Source of the DNA: an uncultured beta proteobacterium
GTDB taxonomy: Bacteria; Pseudomonadota; Gammaproteobacteria; Burkholderiales; Burkholderiaceae
Assembly: GCA_903843315.1 (NCBI GenBank)
Contig: CAIMPQ010000162.1
Coordinates: 1 to 8,968, forward strand
Reading direction: 5' to 3'
DNA: 8,968 nucleotides
Part shown: positions 1 to 6,676 of the stretch, one piece after another
Layout of the letters: each line of letters begins with the position of its first letter
How positions within the stretch are numbered: the first letter of the stretch is position 1
Translations under genes and position numbers: made by a program
The notes under the pieces: generated by a model
Told to the model about the DNA's origin: nothing
The model's database searches: none
The model's input: only the letters and a program-made list of their open reading frames with translations

Positions 1-506
1 AAGTATTTAGTGGCAATTTCTACTGCGCGGTTTGCTTCTGCACCATTATGAATACGTCCCAGCGCTTTGAGCTGTTCATCTTGAAAGCTCTGAATGCCTA
101 ATGACACCCGGTTAATTCCTGCCTTAGCAAAGCCAGCAAATCTTTCTGTCTCAACGGAACCCGGATTGGCTTCCATGGTGATTTCTGCATTGGGCTCTAG
201 GTTTATCCGTGCGCGGACAGCTGAAAGTAACTCATCCATTCCTTCGGCGGAGAGTAGGCTGGGTGTGCCACCACCAATAAAGATGCTATGAACTTGACGA
301 CCCCAAGTATTGGCTACTTCAGTTTCAAGATCCGCAATCAGTGCTTTGATGTAGCGTTTTTCATCAAAGCCGCTAGCTAGGCCGGCGGAAGCATCCTTAA
401 TTTGATGAGAGTTGAAATCACAATAAGGACATTTCTTTTCACACCAAGGAAAGTGAATATACAAAGCCAAGGGAGGCAAAGCAGTTAAGGTGGGTTGATT
501 AAGCAC
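1..506 (-). CDS. hemW: HemW, radical-SAM heme chaperone (C-terminus beyond window)
   Basis: Only the first 168 codons are present; the gene runs off the left edge. The family binds heme and a [4Fe-4S] cluster and is thought to deliver heme to membrane enzymes; it was formerly annotated as oxygen-independent coproporphyrinogen oxidase (HemN-like, yggW). The radical-SAM cluster motif CX3CX2C is at residues 22-29 (C22, C26, C29) in the family-typical context LALYIHFPWCEKKCPYCDFN. It is followed by the SAM-binding glycine motif FIGGGTPS at 76-83 and by NPGSVE and RVSLGIQSF. I chose the GTG at 506, which overlaps the last 8 bases of rdgB in another frame. No in-frame stop or better start lies between it and the conserved core, and the overlap suggests translational coupling. 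No clear Shine-Dalgarno is visible. The identity is solid; the exact start is less so. Confidence 0.93.
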   Translation of the reverse strand, partial: MLNQPTLTALPPLALYIHFPWCEKKCPYCDFNSHQIKDASAGLASGFDEKRYIKALIADLETEVANTWGRQVHSIFIGGGTPSLLSAEGMDELLSAVRARINLEPNAEITMEANPGSVETERFAGFAKAGINRVSLGIQSFQDEQLKALGRIHNGAEANRAVEIATKY

Positions 507-1089
507 GGGACTGCAATTGGCTAATGAGTTCGCGCAAGGCTAAGCCACGATGGCTAATTAAATTTTTCTTGGCAGGCTCTAACTCTGCAGCCGTAAGGCC
601 TAATTCAGGCAAGAAGAAGTAGGGGTCATAGCCAAAACCATTACTCCCCTTTGCCCGGTCCACAATCTGACCGTACCAACGCGTTTGCACGACCAACGGT
701 TCAGGGTCATTGGCGCTGTTAACCATGACAAGTGCACAAACATAATGCGCCCCACGATCTGTGTAAGCAAGTAAGTTTTGAATCAACTTTTGATTATTGG
801 CGACATCATCTGCTGGCTCTCCTGCATAACGTGCAGACAAAACACCCGGCTCACCATTCAATGCATGTGCACAAATACCAGAGTCATCTGCTAGTGCTGG
901 AAGACCACTTGCTGCGCTCGCATGTCGAGCCTTTGCAAGCGCATTCTCTACGAAGGTGTAATGCGGTTCTTCTGCAGCAGGAATCCCCAATTCCCCCTGG
1001 GGGATCACTTCAAAGTTGAGGGGTGCAAGAAGCGCCTTAAATTCTTTTACCTTGCCAGCATTATTGGATGCGAGAACGAGTTTTTGCAT
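499..1089 (-). CDS. rdgB: RdgB/HAM1 non-canonical purine NTP pyrophosphatase
   Basis: 196 residues, the normal size for the family. The enzyme hydrolyses dITP/ITP and XTP to the monophosphate and pyrophosphate in the cytoplasm, keeping deaminated purines out of DNA and RNA. Visible family motifs are the N-terminal LASNNAGKVKEF (S8-N9-N10, K13), FVENALAKA at 47-55, ALADDSG at 65-71 with the likely catalytic base D69, the base-recognition loop GSNGFGYDP at 148-156, and SHRG at 179-182. It starts 14 bases after the rph stop and its 3' end overlaps the hemW start, so rph-rdgB-hemW reads as one operon. An AGCAGG sequence just before the ATG is a poor, close ribosome site. rph-rdgB adjacency is common in bacteria. 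Confidence 0.96.
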   Translation of the reverse strand: MQKLVLASNNAGKVKEFKALLAPLNFEVIPQGELGIPAAEEPHYTFVENALAKARHASAASGLPALADDSGICAHALNGEPGVLSARYAGEPADDVANNQKLIQNLLAYTDRGAHYVCALVMVNSANDPEPLVVQTRWYGQIVDRAKGSNGFGYDPYFFLPELGLTAAELEPAKKNLISHRGLALRELISQLQSRA

Positions 1090-1103
1090 AGCCTGCTGAC
1101 GCT

Positions 1104-1844
1104 TTACTTCAATGCGTCGATTTGTAATTGAGTCAGCTCTTGAATGCCTTGTTCAGCTAGATCAAGAAGTGCATTCAGTTCTGATCTTGAGAATGCTGCA
1201 CCTTCAGCAGTGCCCTGAACTTCAATCATGCCGCCTTTGCCAGTCATGACGACGTTCATATCCGTGTCACAGGAAGAATCTTCGGGGTAATCCAAATCTA
1301 GGACTGGAACACCTTGATAAATACCAACAGAGATGGCAGCTACGCTATCAATGATCGGATCCTGAGTTAATACGCCACTCTGGAGTAATTGATTCACTGC
1401 ATCTCTGGCGGCAACATAGGCGCCCGTAATTGACGCGGTGCGAGTTCCACCATCCGCTTGGAGTACGTCGCAGTCAAGATGAATGGTGCGTTCACCCAAT
1501 GTTTCTAAATTGAAGACGCTACGCATTGCCCGTCCAATCAGACGTTGAATTTCTTGGGTACGACCAGATTGTTTGCCACGGGCAGCTTCACGATCACTAC
1601 GGGTATGAGTGGAGCGGGGGAGCATACCGTACTCAGCAGTAACCCATCCTTCACCAGACCCTCTTTTATGGGGCGGCACCTTATCCAGAATGCTCGCAGT
1701 ACACAGCACCTTGGTGTCACCAAAGGCGATCAAGACGGAACCTTCCGCATGCTTAGTAAAGGCCCTAGAGATTGTGACAGGGCGCAATTGTTTAGGATTG
1801 CGGCCACTAGGGCGGGTGATGTTGCCTGGGTTTGCGGTACTCAT
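1104..1844 (-). CDS. rph: RNase PH, phosphate-dependent 3' exoribonuclease
   Basis: 246 residues, close to the usual ~240. RNase PH trims extra nucleotides from the 3' ends of tRNA precursors using phosphate as the nucleophile and acts as a hexameric ring. Family blocks are visible in order: RPSGR at 11-15 and LRPVTI at 20-25; GSVLIAFGDTKVLCTA at 35-50; the arginine-rich RSDREAARGKQSGRTQEIQR at 82-101; GGTRTASITGAYVAA at 132-146; the acidic active-site region DLDYPEDSSCDTDMN at 183-197; and GTAEGAAFS at 211-219. It is full length, with no frameshift like the one known in E. coli K-12. It is first in the minus-strand operon and divergent from yicC with 56 bases between the start codons. Confidence 0.97.
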   Translation of the reverse strand: MSTANPGNITRPSGRNPKQLRPVTISRAFTKHAEGSVLIAFGDTKVLCTASILDKVPPHKRGSGEGWVTAEYGMLPRSTHTRSDREAARGKQSGRTQEIQRLIGRAMRSVFNLETLGERTIHLDCDVLQADGGTRTASITGAYVAARDAVNQLLQSGVLTQDPIIDSVAAISVGIYQGVPVLDLDYPEDSSCDTDMNVVMTGKGGMIEVQGTAEGAAFSRSELNALLDLAEQGIQELTQLQIDALK

Positions 1845-1859
1845 GGAATTTAGCCTTGA

Positions 1860-1886
1860 AATATAGTCTTAAGGGTTTAGGATCAA
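1860..1886 (-). promoter_or_regulatory. possible rph promoter (-35 TTGATC, -10 TATATT)
   Basis: On the minus strand TTGATC (1886-1881) is separated by 15 bases from TATATT (1865-1860), with the rph ATG at 1844 further on. The 15-base spacer is short for sigma-70, so this is a tentative call. It lies in the only intergenic space available to both rph and yicC. An AAGG (1857-1854) between the -10 and the ATG could serve as a weak ribosome site only if transcription starts upstream of it. Confidence 0.35.
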
Positions 1887-1888
1887 TC

Positions 1889-1901
1889 TACAATGTTCAT
1901 A
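1889..1901 (+). promoter_or_regulatory. -10-like TACAAT six bases before the yicC ATG (possible leaderless start)
   Basis: TACAAT occupies 1889-1894 and the ATG of yicC begins at 1901, so a start seven bases after the hexamer would fall on the A of the ATG. No Shine-Dalgarno-like purine run lies in the 15 bases before the ATG. No convincing -35 is visible at 16-18 bases (GTCTTA at 17). The assignment is inferred from position and from the same arrangement at three other genes in the window. Confidence 0.42.
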
Positions 1902-2830
1902 TGATATCGAGCATGACTGGTTATGGCAGCGCTTCTCGTCAAGTCTCCCTAGGAGCGGGCGTAGTTGCTGATCTGCAGGTGGAATGTAGGGCTGTTAATA
2001 GCCGCTTTCTGGATCTCGGATTTCGTCTTCCAGACGAATGTCGAGGGGCTGAGCCTGCTTTACGAGAATTAGTTACTCAAAGCCTTTCTCGGGGAAAAGT
2101 CGAGTTTAGGGCTGCATGGCGTATTAATAATGCTGCCGCCGGGGCCGCTAAAGCCAACCCGCATTCACTTGGGGCAATCAATAAAGATCGTCTCGATGCA
2201 CTCTATACCCTTCAAGAAAGAGCCCAAGATGCTTTTCCCAAGGCCCAGGAACTGAGTATTGCTGAAATTCTGCGTTGGCCCAGTGTAGTTTCTGAGCCGC
2301 GTGGCGAGGAAGAAGGTTGGATTGCTGCGACTGTTGAGGCGGGGAAGGCAGCTTTGGCTGTGTTGATGGAAAGCCGCCAAGCTGAAGGTAAAGCATTAGT
2401 CGATGTTCTTACTAGCATTACCGGAAAAATGCGGGACATCGTTAAGACCATTGAACCAAAGGTTCCTCAATATGTTGCGCAGTACCAAGAAAAACTCACC
2501 GAGCGTTTATCAGAAGCATTGGCTGCGCAAGAGCAAGCTAAGGCTGGCGCTGAACTGATGGAGCGTATTCGCCAAGAGGTGGTGCTTTATGCGGTTCGAA
2601 TTGATATAGCGGAAGAATTTGCGCGCCTCAAGACCCACTTACAGGCGGTTGATTCCGCATTAGCAGGTAAGGGACCCGTTGGCAAGCGTTTGGATTTCCT
2701 AATGCAGGAATTAAATCGTGAAGCGAATACGCTAAGCTCAAAGTCAGTTTCTGAAGAGTGCACTCAAGCCGCCTTAGAGCTCAAGCTTTTCATTGAGCAG
2801 ATGCGTGAACAAGTTCAAAACCTAGAGTAA
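1901..2830 (+). CDS. yicC: YicC/YloC family endoribonuclease
   Basis: 309 residues from the ATG at 1901. The reading frame stays open upstream to 1832, but the family begins with an MI-SMTGYG type sequence, exactly what follows 1901 (MISSMTGYGS). The upstream part would overlap the start of rph and is not credible. The N-terminal YicC domain spans about residues 3-160 with VECRAVNSRFLDLGFRLP at 27-44. The C-terminal DUF1732 domain spans about 225-309, with the hallmark RIDIAEEFARL at 233-243, GKRLDFLMQELNREANT at 261-277 and SKSV at 280-283. Family members in E. coli and B. subtilis are reported as endoribonucleases; E. coli YicC affects the stability of small RNA RyhB. The gene is divergent from rph, as in E. 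coli, and heads the gmk-rpoZ-spoT run. Confidence 0.94.
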   Translation: MISSMTGYGSASRQVSLGAGVVADLQVECRAVNSRFLDLGFRLPDECRGAEPALRELVTQSLSRGKVEFRAAWRINNAAAGAAKANPHSLGAINKDRLDALYTLQERAQDAFPKAQELSIAEILRWPSVVSEPRGEEEGWIAATVEAGKAALAVLMESRQAEGKALVDVLTSITGKMRDIVKTIEPKVPQYVAQYQEKLTERLSEALAAQEQAKAGAELMERIRQEVVLYAVRIDIAEEFARLKTHLQAVDSALAGKGPVGKRLDFLMQELNREANTLSSKSVSEECTQAALELKLFIEQMREQVQNLE

Positions 2831-2834
2831 TCTT

Positions 2835-2847
2835 TACAATAAACCTA
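2835..2847 (+). promoter_or_regulatory. -10-like TACAAT six bases before the gmk ATG (possible leaderless start)
   Basis: TACAAT at 2835-2840 is the same hexamer as before yicC and again ends six bases before an ATG (2847). A TTCAAA at 2814-2819 could be a -35 at 15 bases; AGTTCA sits at 17. No Shine-Dalgarno precedes gmk although it follows yicC by only 16 bases, so gmk probably has its own transcription start as well as read-through. The leaderless reading is inference. Confidence 0.42.
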
Positions 2848-3485
2848 TGACGATCTCAAAGCCAACCCCATCGTATCAAGGCAGCATGCTGATGATTGTT
2901 GCTCCGTCAGGCGCAGGTAAGTCTTCTCTGGTCAATGCCCTACTGCAAGAGGAAGTCGGTTTGAAGTTATCGCTCTCCACTACTACTCGAGCCCCAAGAC
3001 CAGGCGAAGTTGACGGAAAAAATTATCGCTTTGTATCAAAAGAAGAATTCATTCGCGAAAGAGATCAAGGTCAATTTTTAGAGTGGGCAGAAGTACATGG
3101 CCATTTCTATGGCACTTCAAAGCCTTGGATTGAATCTCAAATGCAAGCTGGTAATGATGTCATGCTGGAGATAGATTGGCAGGGTGCGCAACAAATTCGC
3201 AAACTGATCCCCTCAGTACAATGGATCTTTATTTTCCCGCCTTCGATCGATGCTCTAGAAGAGCGTTTGCGTAAGCGGGGGCAGGATGATGAAGCAACGA
3301 TTCAGAGGCGTTTAGCGGCTGCGCATGTAGAACTATTACATGCACATGAGGCGGATTACATCGTGGTCAACGATGCCTTTGATCAGGCTCTAGTGGATCT
3401 AAAGCACATTTTGGCCTCTAGTCGCCTCCGTTCTGGACCTAGTATGGCCAGAAATCCAGTGCTTTTAAAGCGCCTTGGGGTCTAA
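2847..3485 (+). CDS. gmk: guanylate kinase
   Basis: 212 residues, normal for the family. The enzyme converts GMP or dGMP plus ATP to GDP or dGDP plus ADP, an essential step toward GTP and hence (p)ppGpp precursors. The P-loop APSGAGKSS is at residues 19-27. The GMP-binding segment STTTRAPRPGEVDGKNY follows at about 44-60, with the later GMP-site residues in FLEWAEVHGHFYGTS at about 77-91. DVMLEIDWQGAQQ corresponds to the conserved D-x-QG segment. LRKRGQDDEATIQRRL in the C-terminal third is the lid region. A short N-terminal tail of about 12 residues precedes the first strand. It lies between yicC and rpoZ, a gene order common in proteobacteria. Confidence 0.97.
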   Translation: MTISKPTPSYQGSMLMIVAPSGAGKSSLVNALLQEEVGLKLSLSTTTRAPRPGEVDGKNYRFVSKEEFIRERDQGQFLEWAEVHGHFYGTSKPWIESQMQAGNDVMLEIDWQGAQQIRKLIPSVQWIFIFPPSIDALEERLRKRGQDDEATIQRRLAAAHVELLHAHEADYIVVNDAFDQALVDLKHILASSRLRSGPSMARNPVLLKRLGV

Positions 3486-3530
3486 TCAGTTATCCTATGG
3501 GTGTTGAAGCTAAATTTAAGTGAGTCCAGC

Positions 3531-3734
3531 ATGGCCCGTATTACTGTAGAAGATTGCCTTAAAACTATCCCAAATCGTTTTGAACTTGTGTTGGCTGCGA
3601 CTTATCGCGCTCGTCAATTAGTTCAAGGTCACTCCCCACGTGTTGAGTCCAGAGATAAAGCGACAGTAGTTGCATTGCGCGAAGTTGCTGCTGGTGTAAC
3701 TGACCGTGACATGTTGACCAAAGTACCTTTGTAA
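3531..3734 (+). CDS. rpoZ: RNA polymerase omega subunit
   Basis: 67 residues from the ATG at 3531, the short form usual in Burkholderiales (E. coli omega is 91). Omega chaperones beta' and forms part of ppGpp site 1 of RNA polymerase. The N-terminus MARITVEDCL matches the conserved MAR start whose residues 2-4 contact ppGpp. NRFELVLAATYRARQL and KATVVALREVA are the conserved helices. The frame is open back to a GTG at 3501, but starting there would add ten residues and bury the MAR terminus, so 3531 is preferred. A weak AAGTGAG lies 7-13 bases upstream. A TATCCT at 3491-3496 in the 45-base gap after gmk could be a promoter -10, without a good -35. spoT follows after 15 bases. Confidence 0.96.
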   Translation: MARITVEDCLKTIPNRFELVLAATYRARQLVQGHSPRVESRDKATVVALREVAAGVTDRDMLTKVPL

Positions 3735-3737
3735 TTT

Positions 3738-3742
3738 AGGAG
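3738..3742 (+). promoter_or_regulatory. Shine-Dalgarno AGGAG deciding the GTG start of spoT
   Basis: AGGAG within ATTTAGGAG ends seven bases before the GTG at 3750. This is the clearest ribosome binding site in the window and supports the non-ATG start. It contrasts with the yicC, gmk, greB and permease starts, which have none. Confidence 0.7.
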
Positions 3743-3749
3743 TTCCGGT

Positions 3750-6140
3750 GTGGAGCTCCCTTTAGGTACGCCCAAAACATCGGAATTAATAGGAGGGGTC
3801 TCGCCCAATGAGACCTCGCTTGGAATTAAGCAAGCAGATCTGTTGGCTATGCCTTCGGATACACCAACTCAAAGCGGTAAAAAGTCTATTCTTGCAAGCT
3901 TGTTGGCGCAATCGAGTCGCCATTTGTTTGGTCCTACCTCTGCACCCAATTTACCCTTAAAGCATCAAGTTGTTTCTATTGAGGGATTACTCGCAAAGCT
4001 AACCTATCTCAAAGCGGATGAAATCGCGCTAGTTCGAAAAGCATTTCAGTTTTCAGATACAGCCCACTTGGGTCAATATCGACATAGTGGCGAGCCGTAC
4101 ATAACCCATCCAGTTGCTGTTGCTGAACTCTGTGCTACCTGGCGTTTAGATGCCCCATCAATTATGGCAGCCCTGTTACATGATGTGATTGAAGATACGG
4201 GTTGCACCAAGGCTGATCTAGTTGAAAAGTTTGGCGCAAAAGTAGCAGAACTGGTTGAGGGTTTAACTAAGCTTGATAAATTAGAATTTCAGAGTCATGC
4301 AGAAGCGCAAGCTGAAAGCTTTCGTAAGATGTTTATGGCAATGGCACGTGATGTACGAGTCATCTTAGTCAAATTGGCTGACCGTACACATAATATGCGC
4401 ACCCTAGATGCAGTGCCGATGGAGAAGCGTCGTCGGGTAGCGGCTGAAACCATTGAGATCTACGCACCGATTGCACATCGCTTGGGCCTGAATATTATTT
4501 ATCGGGATCTACAGGATCTCAGTTTCCGTTACTCAATGCCAATGCGTTTCCGAGTCATTGAAGGCGCTGTCAAGCGCGCTCGTGGCAACCGTAAGGAAAT
4601 GATTGAGAAGATTTTGCAAACTTCACGTATGGCCTTTGCTAAAGCAAATCTAGAGGTTGATCTCCGTGGCCGAGAAAAAACACTCTTTAGTATTTATAAA
4701 AAGATGCGTATGAAGCACTTGAGCTTTTCTCAAGTCTTGGATGTTTATGCTTTCCGTGTGACTGTCCGCAGTATTGATGAGTGCTATCGCGCCCTTGGTA
4801 TCCTACATTCTTTATACAAGCCAATGCCTGGTAAGTTTAAGGATTACATCGCGATTCCAAAGTTAAATGGCTATCAGTCGCTGCATACTACCTTATTAGG
4901 TCCTTCCGGTGTTCCGGTAGAGTTTCAGATTCGTACAACCGAGATGCACGCTGTAGCAGAGGCAGGAGTTGCGGCGCACTGGGCTTATAAAGACGGTTCG
5001 CCAGATATGAGTGAGGTTCAGAACCGTGCCCATCAATGGTTGCAATCGTTGATTGATATTCAGGACAGTAGTGGTGATTCACAAGAATTCTTAGAGCATG
5101 TCAAGATCGATTTGTTCCCTGATGCTGTATACGTATTTACACCTGCAGGACAAATTCGAGCATTACCAAGAGGTGCCACTGCACTCGACTTTGCCTATTC
5201 CATTCATAGTGATCTGGGTAATAACTGCGTTGCAGTGAAGATTAATGGTTTGCAATTACCTTTGCGTAGTGAGCTTAAAAATGGTGACATTATTGAAGTA
5301 GTTACCTCTGCCAATTCACAGCCAAATCCGGGTTGGTTGGCTTTTGTTCGTACCGGTAAAGCGCGTGCTTCCATACGCCACTCTTTAAAAACCAAACACT
5401 ATTCAGAGTCACTGCAGCTCGGTGAGCGTCTTTTAGCCAATGGTTTGCGTCAACAAGGGGTTGATGCCGCATTGCTGACGCCTGAGATTTGGGACAAGCT
5501 CATGCATTGGACGGGTGACAAGACTCGTGAAGAGGCCTGCGTCAATATTGCCTTAGGGCGTCGCTCACCTCAAGAGTTGGCGATTCGCTTGAAGATATTG
5601 ATTGACGATGAGGGTGGTGGTGAGCAAATGCGCTTAGGCGCTGCAGACTGGGTATCACCCCATCAAGAAATTAATCATCACCAACGCCAGGCAATCTTAG
5701 TCGATGGGCGTGAAGGTAACTCGATTCATTTTCAAACCTGTTGCCATCCAATACCGGGCGATAACATTATTGGATACCTTGGTAAGGGCGAAGGCTTACA
5801 AGTCCATACCAACGACTGCCCAATTGCATTGCGAATGCTTTCTAAAGATAGCGATAAATGGGTAGAAGTAGAGTGGGGTAAAGATCTTAATCGGGAGTTT
5901 GAGGTAGATCTGGCGATTGATACCCGCCAAGGTAAAGGTGTTTTAGCCCGTGTTGCAAGCAGTGTAACTGTTGCAGATTCAAACATCATGAATGTGTCGA
6001 TGGAAGATCGTTACAAGGAAGATTCAGTTACCATCCGTTTCACCATTCAAGTTTATGACCGCCTACACCTCTCGAAAGTCATGCGTAGTTTGCGAACCAA
6101 CCACGATGTCATGCGAGTCACTCGTACGCGGGCACTTTGA
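3750..6140 (+). CDS. spoT: bifunctional (p)ppGpp synthetase/hydrolase (Rel/SpoT)
   Basis: 796 residues with a GTG start set by the AGGAG upstream. It makes (p)ppGpp from ATP and GDP/GTP and removes the 3'-pyrophosphate. Domains in order: an unconserved N-terminal extension (about 1-72, longer than in E. coli SpoT); the HD hydrolase, apparently intact (GEPYITH with H120, H144-D145 in LLHDVIEDT, LVKLADRTHNMRT with D211); the synthetase (about 300-415: RGREKTLFSIYKKM, VYAFRV, KFKDYIAIPKLNGYQSLHT at 362-380, EFQIRT at 391-396, GVAAHWAYK at 406-414); TGS (about 452-515); a conserved-cysteine region (TCCHPIPGD at 663-671, C690); and a C-terminal ACT domain (about 715-796). The synthetase motif K-F-K-D belongs to the RXKD (Rel/SpoT) class rather than the EXDD of RelA. 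Neighbours gmk, rpoZ and greB all relate to ppGpp action. Confidence 0.96.
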   Translation: MELPLGTPKTSELIGGVSPNETSLGIKQADLLAMPSDTPTQSGKKSILASLLAQSSRHLFGPTSAPNLPLKHQVVSIEGLLAKLTYLKADEIALVRKAFQFSDTAHLGQYRHSGEPYITHPVAVAELCATWRLDAPSIMAALLHDVIEDTGCTKADLVEKFGAKVAELVEGLTKLDKLEFQSHAEAQAESFRKMFMAMARDVRVILVKLADRTHNMRTLDAVPMEKRRRVAAETIEIYAPIAHRLGLNIIYRDLQDLSFRYSMPMRFRVIEGAVKRARGNRKEMIEKILQTSRMAFAKANLEVDLRGREKTLFSIYKKMRMKHLSFSQVLDVYAFRVTVRSIDECYRALGILHSLYKPMPGKFKDYIAIPKLNGYQSLHTTLLGPSGVPVEFQIRTTEMHAVAEAGVAAHWAYKDGSPDMSEVQNRAHQWLQSLIDIQDSSGDSQEFLEHVKIDLFPDAVYVFTPAGQIRALPRGATALDFAYSIHSDLGNNCVAVKINGLQLPLRSELKNGDIIEVVTSANSQPNPGWLAFVRTGKARASIRHSLKTKHYSESLQLGERLLANGLRQQGVDAALLTPEIWDKLMHWTGDKTREEACVNIALGRRSPQELAIRLKILIDDEGGGEQMRLGAADWVSPHQEINHHQRQAILVDGREGNSIHFQTCCHPIPGDNIIGYLGKGEGLQVHTNDCPIALRMLSKDSDKWVEVEWGKDLNREFEVDLAIDTRQGKGVLARVASSVTVADSNIMNVSMEDRYKEDSVTIRFTIQVYDRLHLSKVMRSLRTNHDVMRVTRTRAL

Positions 6141-6155
6141 TTCTTGATGAATTTT

Positions 6156-6183
6156 TCTTAGAGATATTGAACCTCTAAGATTT
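6156..6183 (+). terminator. weak hairpin between convergent spoT and greB
   Basis: An 8-base perfect inverted repeat, TCTTAGAG (6156-6163) and CTCTAAGA (6173-6180), encloses a 9-base loop and is followed by TTTCAATTT on the plus strand. It lies 16 bases beyond the spoT stop and contains the greB stop codon (complement of 6158-6160). The stem is AU-rich and the T run short, so it would be a modest terminator for spoT. On the minus strand it is followed by A's, so it is not a classical greB terminator. Confidence 0.4.
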
Positions 6184-6658
6184 CAATTTCGCATGGCCCG
6201 GTGGGTGTTCGGATCGAAACACAATCTCCCAATCTCGCCTTGATAAGTGCTTTAGCAATGGGGGATACCCAGCTGACATGGCCCTTATCTAAATCCACTT
6301 CATCTACTCCAACAATGGTGATGGCGATCTCTTTTCCAGCATCTTCGCCCTGAAGGGTGGAGTAGGTCACAGTTGCACCAAAAAAAACTTGCTCAGCATC
6401 GGCATCACCAGATTTTCGAGCTGAATTGTCAACCACCACGGCAAATTCGAGGCGCTTATTAAGAAAGCGAATCCTTCGATCAATCTCTCTAAGACGCTTT
6501 TTTCCATAAATATAGTCGCCGTTTTCAGAGCGATCGCCATTGGAGGCGGCCCAATGAACCACCTTCACAACCTCAGGCCGATCAAGGTTTAAGAGTTGCA
6601 GGAGCTCGGTTTTGATCCGCTCGTGACCGGTGGGGGTGATGTAGTTTTTCTCTTCCAT
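6158..6658 (-). CDS. greB: transcript cleavage factor GreB
   Basis: 166 residues from the ATG at 6658. GreB enters the RNA polymerase secondary channel and stimulates cleavage of backtracked RNA. The N-terminal coiled coil (about 1-80) carries the tip acidic residues in ASNGDRSENGDY (D42, E45 by count), followed by YGKKRLREIDRRIRFL, which marks GreB rather than GreA. The C-terminal FKBP-like domain includes VFFGATVTYS, ITIVGVDEVD, WVSPIAKALIKARLGD and TPTGPCEIEILEV. The frame is open another 32 codons upstream, but that stretch (...GIEPTTPWFVAKYSIQLSYSR...) is the antisense translation of the tRNA-Arg gene and a well-known annotation artefact. No Shine-Dalgarno precedes the ATG. It is convergent with spoT, whose product controls the same RNA polymerase channel region through ppGpp. 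Confidence 0.95.
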   Translation of the reverse strand: MEEKNYITPTGHERIKTELLQLLNLDRPEVVKVVHWAASNGDRSENGDYIYGKKRLREIDRRIRFLNKRLEFAVVVDNSARKSGDADAEQVFFGATVTYSTLQGEDAGKEIAITIVGVDEVDLDKGHVSWVSPIAKALIKARLGDCVSIRTPTGPCEIEILEVQYL

Positions 6659-6670
6659 GGCATAATTATG
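6658..6670 (-). promoter_or_regulatory. -10-like CATAAT six bases before the greB ATG (possible leaderless start)
   Basis: Reading the minus strand, CATAAT at 6670-6665 is followed by TATGCC and then the greB ATG at 6658, giving the same six-base spacing as at yicC and gmk. It matches the TATAAT consensus at five of six positions. No Shine-Dalgarno is present. A -35 would fall inside the tRNA gene and none is convincing. The hexamer is half of the palindrome CATAATTATG at 6661-6670. Confidence 0.4.
6661..6666 (+). promoter_or_regulatory. possible -10 of the tRNA-Arg promoter (CATAAT)
   Basis: CATAAT on the plus strand ends ten bases before the tRNA 5' end, which would give a leader of about four bases. 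Only 18 bases separate the tRNA from the greB start codon, so the -35 must lie within the greB coding region; none matches well. It shares the palindrome with the greB -10 on the other strand. The call rests mainly on position. Confidence 0.35.
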
Positions 6671-6676
6671 GATGTT

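Noticed and set aside
94..291. Plus-strand ORF of 65 codons opposite hemW
   Set aside because: It is antisense to well-conserved hemW codons, with no ribosome site and no recognisable protein features.
992..1004. Palindrome TCCCCCTGGGGGA inside rdgB as a possible hairpin
   Set aside because: The one-base centre cannot form a loop without opening the stem, there is no T run, and it is explained by Pro-Gln-Gly codons.
732..1131. Overlapping plus-strand ORFs opposite rdgB
   Set aside because: His/Leu/Ser-rich antisense translations of a conserved gene; no independent support.
1832..1900. Upstream extension of yicC to the ATG at 1832
   Set aside because: It overlaps the rph start codon, lacks family similarity, and the family-typical MISSMTGYG begins at 1901.
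3491..3496. TATCCT before rpoZ as another example of the six-base -10/ATG pattern
   Set aside because: The spacing to the true rpoZ ATG is 34 bases, and the nearest in-frame start (GTG 3501) is only four bases away, so it does not fit the pattern.
3501..3530. Ten-residue N-terminal extension of omega from the GTG at 3501
   Set aside because: The conserved MAR N-terminus starts at the ATG at 3531 and needs to be terminal for ppGpp site 1.
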